Shown in pieces: positions 60,054 through 64,000 of a stretch of 64,000 bases of DNA. Under the pieces are notes generated by a model, which ran no database searches, had not been told where the DNA came from, and saw only the letters and a program-made list of their open reading frames with translations. A program made the position numbers and the translations under genes. This DNA is from Allium sativum (lineage: Eukaryota; Streptophyta; Magnoliopsida; Asparagales; Amaryllidaceae), in NCBI GenBank assembly GCA_030737875.1, contig CM060912.1:879431199-879495198 (forward strand), in the 5' to 3' direction. Numbering within the stretch: the stretch's first letter is position 1; every line of letters starts with the position of its first letter.

Positions 60054-60295
60054 CTGATAAAATTAGATTTTCTTTGCAAGTCAAGATTTCGACAATCTGT
60101 ACATCGGCACAAAACTTTCTCTACATTTCTTAGATTTCTTTTTTCCACATGCACGAAATTCAAAGCTCCTTGTCGGTACTCTGTACTGGTCCTAAAAAAA
60201 ATATTAAAGACATTAAAAAAATAAAATTTAATATTAACACATATGTGTTAAGCATTATACAATCACCTGTTTATATACACCCAATTCTTTTCCAT
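60054..60295 (-). pseudogene. First exons of a CACTA transposase: transposase-associated domain
   Basis: On the minus strand an ATG at 60295-60293 opens a 29-nt exon (MEKNWVYIN, then AG/GTGATT donor). After a 75-bp intron (60192-60266) ending tttttttag, a 138-nt exon (60191-60054) continues in frame. The AG+G junction gives arginine, followed by TSTEYRQGALNFVHV, and a C-R-C-T-D-C-R-N-L motif. It ends ATCAG/GTATC. This is the N-terminal half of the transposase-associated (Transpos_assoc) zinc domain that starts TNP2-type CACTA transposases. No downstream exon completing the domain or the tnp2 catalytic part was found. The first two exons have no stop, so decay is by deletion. Confidence 0.85.
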
Positions 60296-62639
60296 TGACA
60301 ATACAGACAATCAAATAAGTTTCCAAACTTTAATGTTGAATTTGATAACCTGTCATAACCGGACAACAAAGTATTTTAAAAGAAAACATACATGAGATAT
60401 GATATATTATCTCTTTTCCTAGATAACCACTCGTCTTTTCAGCCAATCTTATTTAAACATTATCCTGGTAAATATATAGAAGCACCATTTAGAAAACATT
60501 TAAAAAGTATGGAACTGCTAAATATTTGTTGTTTCTAAGATTGCAAATATTTGAAGTTTTTACTTTTAGTATTTGCATAAGCTGCAGACATTTGGGCTAC
60601 TTATTCATGGAATATTGGGACTGCATGGATTTTCTGTTCCTAATTCATCTACCAATAAGTCTTGACTCCTAAGCATCACAAAGAACTAAGTCATAAATCC
60701 TAATCTACATCTAGCTACTAGAGGGATAACTAGTCAAATAAATCAAATTTCTACTCAAACTAAAATTAAAGATGATTTGCAAATGGGGTAATGATATTAA
60801 GATGGAGTAATGTTATGATATTAATAATTAAAATAGTTGTTTCGCCCGCTAAGTACAATCGCCTAGCCTACCGAGTCGATCAGTCCTATTTATGCGATTC
60901 CAAATTTCCATTTATTCGGCTTTCAACTGGCCATAAGCTTTTGGTCTCAGTCTAACTTTTGTGCCCGCCCTACAGTTCGGTTAATTTCACCTGCTCTCTT
61001 TATCCCCTTTACGTAAATTCTACCCAGTATACGTTGTCTACTTGGTACTGATAGTTAGCCGTCCTATCAACGCAGATTGCCTACTTCGTTAAGTAACATT
61101 TCCTACAGTGTTACTTCAAATTTCAGGATTTGTTTCCATTCCTGACTATTTTCGATTTGCCTCAAATCAGGTATGGTATATTATTTGATACAGTTTATGA
61201 GCATTAAACTATAAAAGATGATTTTGATTTTTTTTTTAATATGATCACTTTTGATTTTTGTTTGCCTCAATTTTAATTCAGTTTGCTTGAAGTTTATGAT
61301 ATGGTAGATTACTTACTATACTTTACTGAGCATTAAACCTTATTACAGTTTGCCTCAAATTTGTAATTTTCCTATTCTAACTCCTTAGCCTGGAAACTTA
61401 CCATATGAAATTTATATTTCTTTTGGATACAACACAATTTTTCATCATATGTGTGTGTGAAATAAGTGTGATTTGTTATCTTTCAATATTTAATTTCCTT
61501 ATTCATTCATGCACCAAGGAATAGAATGGAGTTGACATACATGTTCAATAATTAGATTTGATTTTTTTTCTACTTGCAGATATGAAGGAGAGATGCAAAA
61601 AATTAATGGTGCACATAATAATAATTAAAATCATTGTTAGCTTGACACTAAGTAAAAATGGAGTCAAAGCCGTCCCAAAGAATTGGTTGCCCAAGCTCAA
61701 AGTAGATTTTATTTTATTTTTCTTGCCTTCTATCATACAACATGCAATTTTTTTGAAAATTTTCTTTTTATATATAATAAGCACAAAATAAAATATCAAC
61801 AAAATACAATATTTTTATATAAATGTTAACACATCAATTATATTACAATACTTAATTTAGAAAAATGTGCAACATATTGATATTTTCATGTTCAAACTTT
61901 TCCACAAATAATTCAAACAAAAATACTACTAGTGTTTCCTATATGAAAATCTACATTATCATGTTTTAATAAAATTTCTCTCAAAAAAATACCTTCAATT
62001 AATATCATTGGTGTCTCATTTAACCTTTTCTGTGACATAGACATGCTTTTGTAAGAAAAAAAAGATATACCAGCATTTCCCAATTATTTAAAGGTAGTCA
62101 TACATACACTTCTAGAAACAAACACAAGCACTTTTAATTAATATTCATAGACATAATAAACTACAACTAATCAATTAACACATTCATTTTTAGAAATACA
62201 AACACTTTCAAATTTCTGCTTTACTGAACAAAAGCTAAAATAATAAAAAGGCAAAAACCAAATCTCTCAAACTACAAAATCACATAGATTAGGTCCTTAA
62301 TTAACAGCAGCAGTAAAAGGGGTAACATCTTAACAATTAGACTTTAGTGAGTTGTACAAGAGGAAAAGATGGTTGATGCTGGCCTACCGAGTAGCAAACA
62401 ACAACAAAGGTTTATAAATCATACTTTTGTTGGTTTAAGCAATACCTTAACAGCATATCTAGATCTTCATTCACTCAAGCAATCAACTATTACAACTAAA
62501 AAAAACTGTATTAACTATTATTTATGTACCATAACAACGGATCTAGATCTGAATCGGTTGCGTCGACCGTTTCACAATCTGAAACAAACCCAAAAACTCA
62601 ACCTAAAACGAAATTTGAATCGATTTCTAAATCTGAAAC

Positions 62640-62900
62640 AAACCAAAACCTCAATCGAACCCGCGATGGGAACGCAACCAAATCATTATTCGGCAGCTAA
62701 GGAAATCGAGAGGAAAATTCGGGGGGAGGGGGGATCGAGGGGGAAATGGGGGAGGAAATCGGGTTGAATCGAAGAGGAAATTGAGGGGAAAATCGAGATG
62801 AAAATAGAGAATGAAGCGAATAAACATGAATAGTTTTTGTGAAGCCGATGAAAATTGAGGGGGAAAATTTTCAATTAGAGGGAATTTTCAGTGAAGAGGG
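62640..62900 (-). promoter_or_regulatory. CT-rich 5' leader of the minus-strand CACTA element
   Basis: Minus-strand reading gives ttttcccctcaatttcctc, ttcgattcaacccgatttcc, atcccccctccccccg and similar. It lies about 160-420 bp inside the CACTACAAGAAAACATG terminus and upstream of the ATG at 60295, as leaders of CACTA genes do. The plus frame 62369-62767 and minus frame 62686-62874 read through it and are not genes. Confidence 0.45.
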
Positions 62901-63043
62901 AAAGTTCCACAAACGTGACAAGGGTTGGTTATAGTGTAATTTACTTTCATGTTTCCCAACACACACAAAAAGGGGGAAAAAAGAACTAAAATACTATTAG
63001 TTGCTTTCACACCGTAAACGCTGCCAATAAAAGCATCTAAAAA

Positions 63044-63060
63044 CATGTTTTCTTGTAGTG
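63044..63060 (-). mobile_element. CACTA terminal inverted repeat
   Basis: CATGTTTTCTTGTAGTG on the plus strand; on the minus strand CACTACAAGAAAACATG, a standard plant CACTA terminus. It is followed inwards by tttttagatgcttttattgg and agcgtttac. Confidence 0.75.
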
Positions 63061-64000
63061 TGTACCAAAATCATGAATATCGATAACTCCTTTGCACACG
63101 CTCTCCGCAGTAGAATCCATCTCTATATTGTCCACAGGACTCCCAGCAGAAGTCGACCGACAAGTGGGCTATCCCTGGCAAACTACGCTGTCGTGAGACC
63201 TCACCAACTGCCCTCTAAGTTGTAACAATCATGTTTCATCCCATCCTCATATGATGGTCATGTTACTTTGAGTTAATGTCGTCATTTCTGCATCTCGGAG
63301 GAAAGAAATCCATCGCAGCAGCCTTGCTCCCCATCCTAAAATCATCATTGTCGAATGACGCATCACTGCATAGAAGCACCACACCCTCACCTCAAGCTAA
63401 AGCCACTGATCAAAGAGCTGTCGTATCAAAATTGCTATTGAATGAACCATCATGTCCTTCTCCTTGAAATAGCCATCGTTTATGTCAAACTGGTCATGTG
63501 GTCGATAACAACAGTAATCGATATCAACCACTTTATAGTAATCGATACCAACTAAGCTGATCACCTATTTAACCAGAATTGGCTAAATACGCATCCAGGA
63601 AAAGCATTCGACATTCATTGTGAAATCCATCTCATCGCTTAGTTCATCTATCATCTTCAGAACGGCCATCAAGCTCCAATGTCCCTCCATCTTCGAATCC
63701 GTCGCCAAGCTCCAATGCTACTCTGTCGTCGAATCCGTCGCCAAGATCCAATGTTGCTCCATCATTGAGTTCATCCATGTGCTTTAAAGCAACATCAAGA
63801 ATATATCTCATTAGTTTGAGTCTACCATCCTTGTGAACTCAATCAATATACACCAACTTGCGCATTTGATCGATAAGCACCCCAATCTCTAACGGACGAA
63901 ACGTTTCCTAAAACTAGATCGCCAATAAACGGTGTTTTAAGCTAAACTAAGTAAACAATTTAACTATGCAAGAAAATGTCATACAAGTTCCTAAACTAGC
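63061..64000. other. Right flank without a recognised gene
   Basis: Moderately GC-richer than the rest. The plus frame 63276-63467 has no recognisable motif and no splice context. Near 63680-63760 a degenerate repeat of about 36 bp (ccgtcgccaagctccaatg / ccgtcgccaagatccaatg) occurs two to three times. It may be the edge of a host gene or of another element that continues outside the window. Confidence 0.4.

Larger units (their letters stand above)
55172..63060 (-). mobile_element. CACTA (En/Spm) transposon relic, minus strand
   Basis: The right border is the 5' end on the minus strand: CACTACAAGAAAACATG (63060 leftwards). The left candidate border is CACTACACCAGTAAACC at 55172 on the plus strand. 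The two termini match at CACTACA..AG.AAA. The 3-bp flanks (CAC left, TGT right) do not agree, so the left border may belong to another copy. Between them on the minus strand come a CT-rich leader (about 62900-62640), exons of a transposase-associated domain (60295-60054) and exons with a DUF8039-like domain (58538-58449, 58321-58081). The catalytic tnp2 domain was not found, so the copy is not autonomous. Confidence 0.6.

Noticed and set aside
63276..63467. 63-aa plus ORF in the right flank
   Set aside because: No recognisable domain. A minus-strand frame over the same DNA is equally open, so coding cannot be supported.

Overview
This window is plant nuclear DNA made almost entirely of transposable elements. 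The elements belong to lineages typical of flowering plants: a Sirevirus (Ty1/copia), a Tekay-like chromovirus derivative, a Tat-like Ty3/gypsy element, CACTA (En/Spm) transposons and a possible Helitron. The species cannot be told from this DNA. I see no intact host gene, no rRNA, no tRNA gene and no CRISPR array. Nearly all short open reading frames lie inside LTRs, introns or simple repeats and are chance.

Positions 1-27,593 hold a three-level nested stack, and each level is closed by its own target-site duplication (TSD). The outermost element is a non-autonomous Sirevirus (1772-27588, TSD CTTAT). Its 5' LTR was broken 10 bases from its 3' end by a Tekay-like derivative (3132-22254, TSD CCGCA). 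That derivative has LTRs of about 6.6 kb around only about 1.05 kb of non-coding interior. Its 5' LTR was in turn split by a Tat-like gag-only element (5988-10792, TSD GTTTT). A foldback MITE sits in the Sirevirus 3' LTR. The Sirevirus keeps a decayed gag, then an ORF of the 'putative plant transposon protein' type where pol should be, and a series of five polypurine tracts.

The DNA around the stack (1-1771, 27594-29232, 35414-37086) appears to be one minus-strand, diverged giant LTR of related design. It is further interrupted by a T-rich, intron-rich segment with a Helitron-like 5' end (29233 to about 35413).

Positions 37,379 to about 47,130 contain CACTA-type ends: two different families of subterminal repeats and one clear terminus at 46956. 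The TTCC-rich leader is consistent with a plus-strand CACTA. Positions 48491-54785 are a complete solo LTR of the giant-LTR family (TSD CCATA). It has an alternative 3' terminus and several private tandem-repeat expansions. Positions 55172-63060 are a minus-strand CACTA relic. It keeps recognisable exons of a transposase-associated zinc domain and of a DUF8039-like domain but has lost the catalytic tnp2 core. I recognise nothing in 63,061-64,000 beyond a short degenerate tandem repeat.

The least ordinary features are the giant LTR, with a fourfold array of imperfect 45-nt hairpins and a GC-rich leader that looks spliced, and the Sirevirus whose pol has been replaced by another ORF. All divergence values are by-eye counts.
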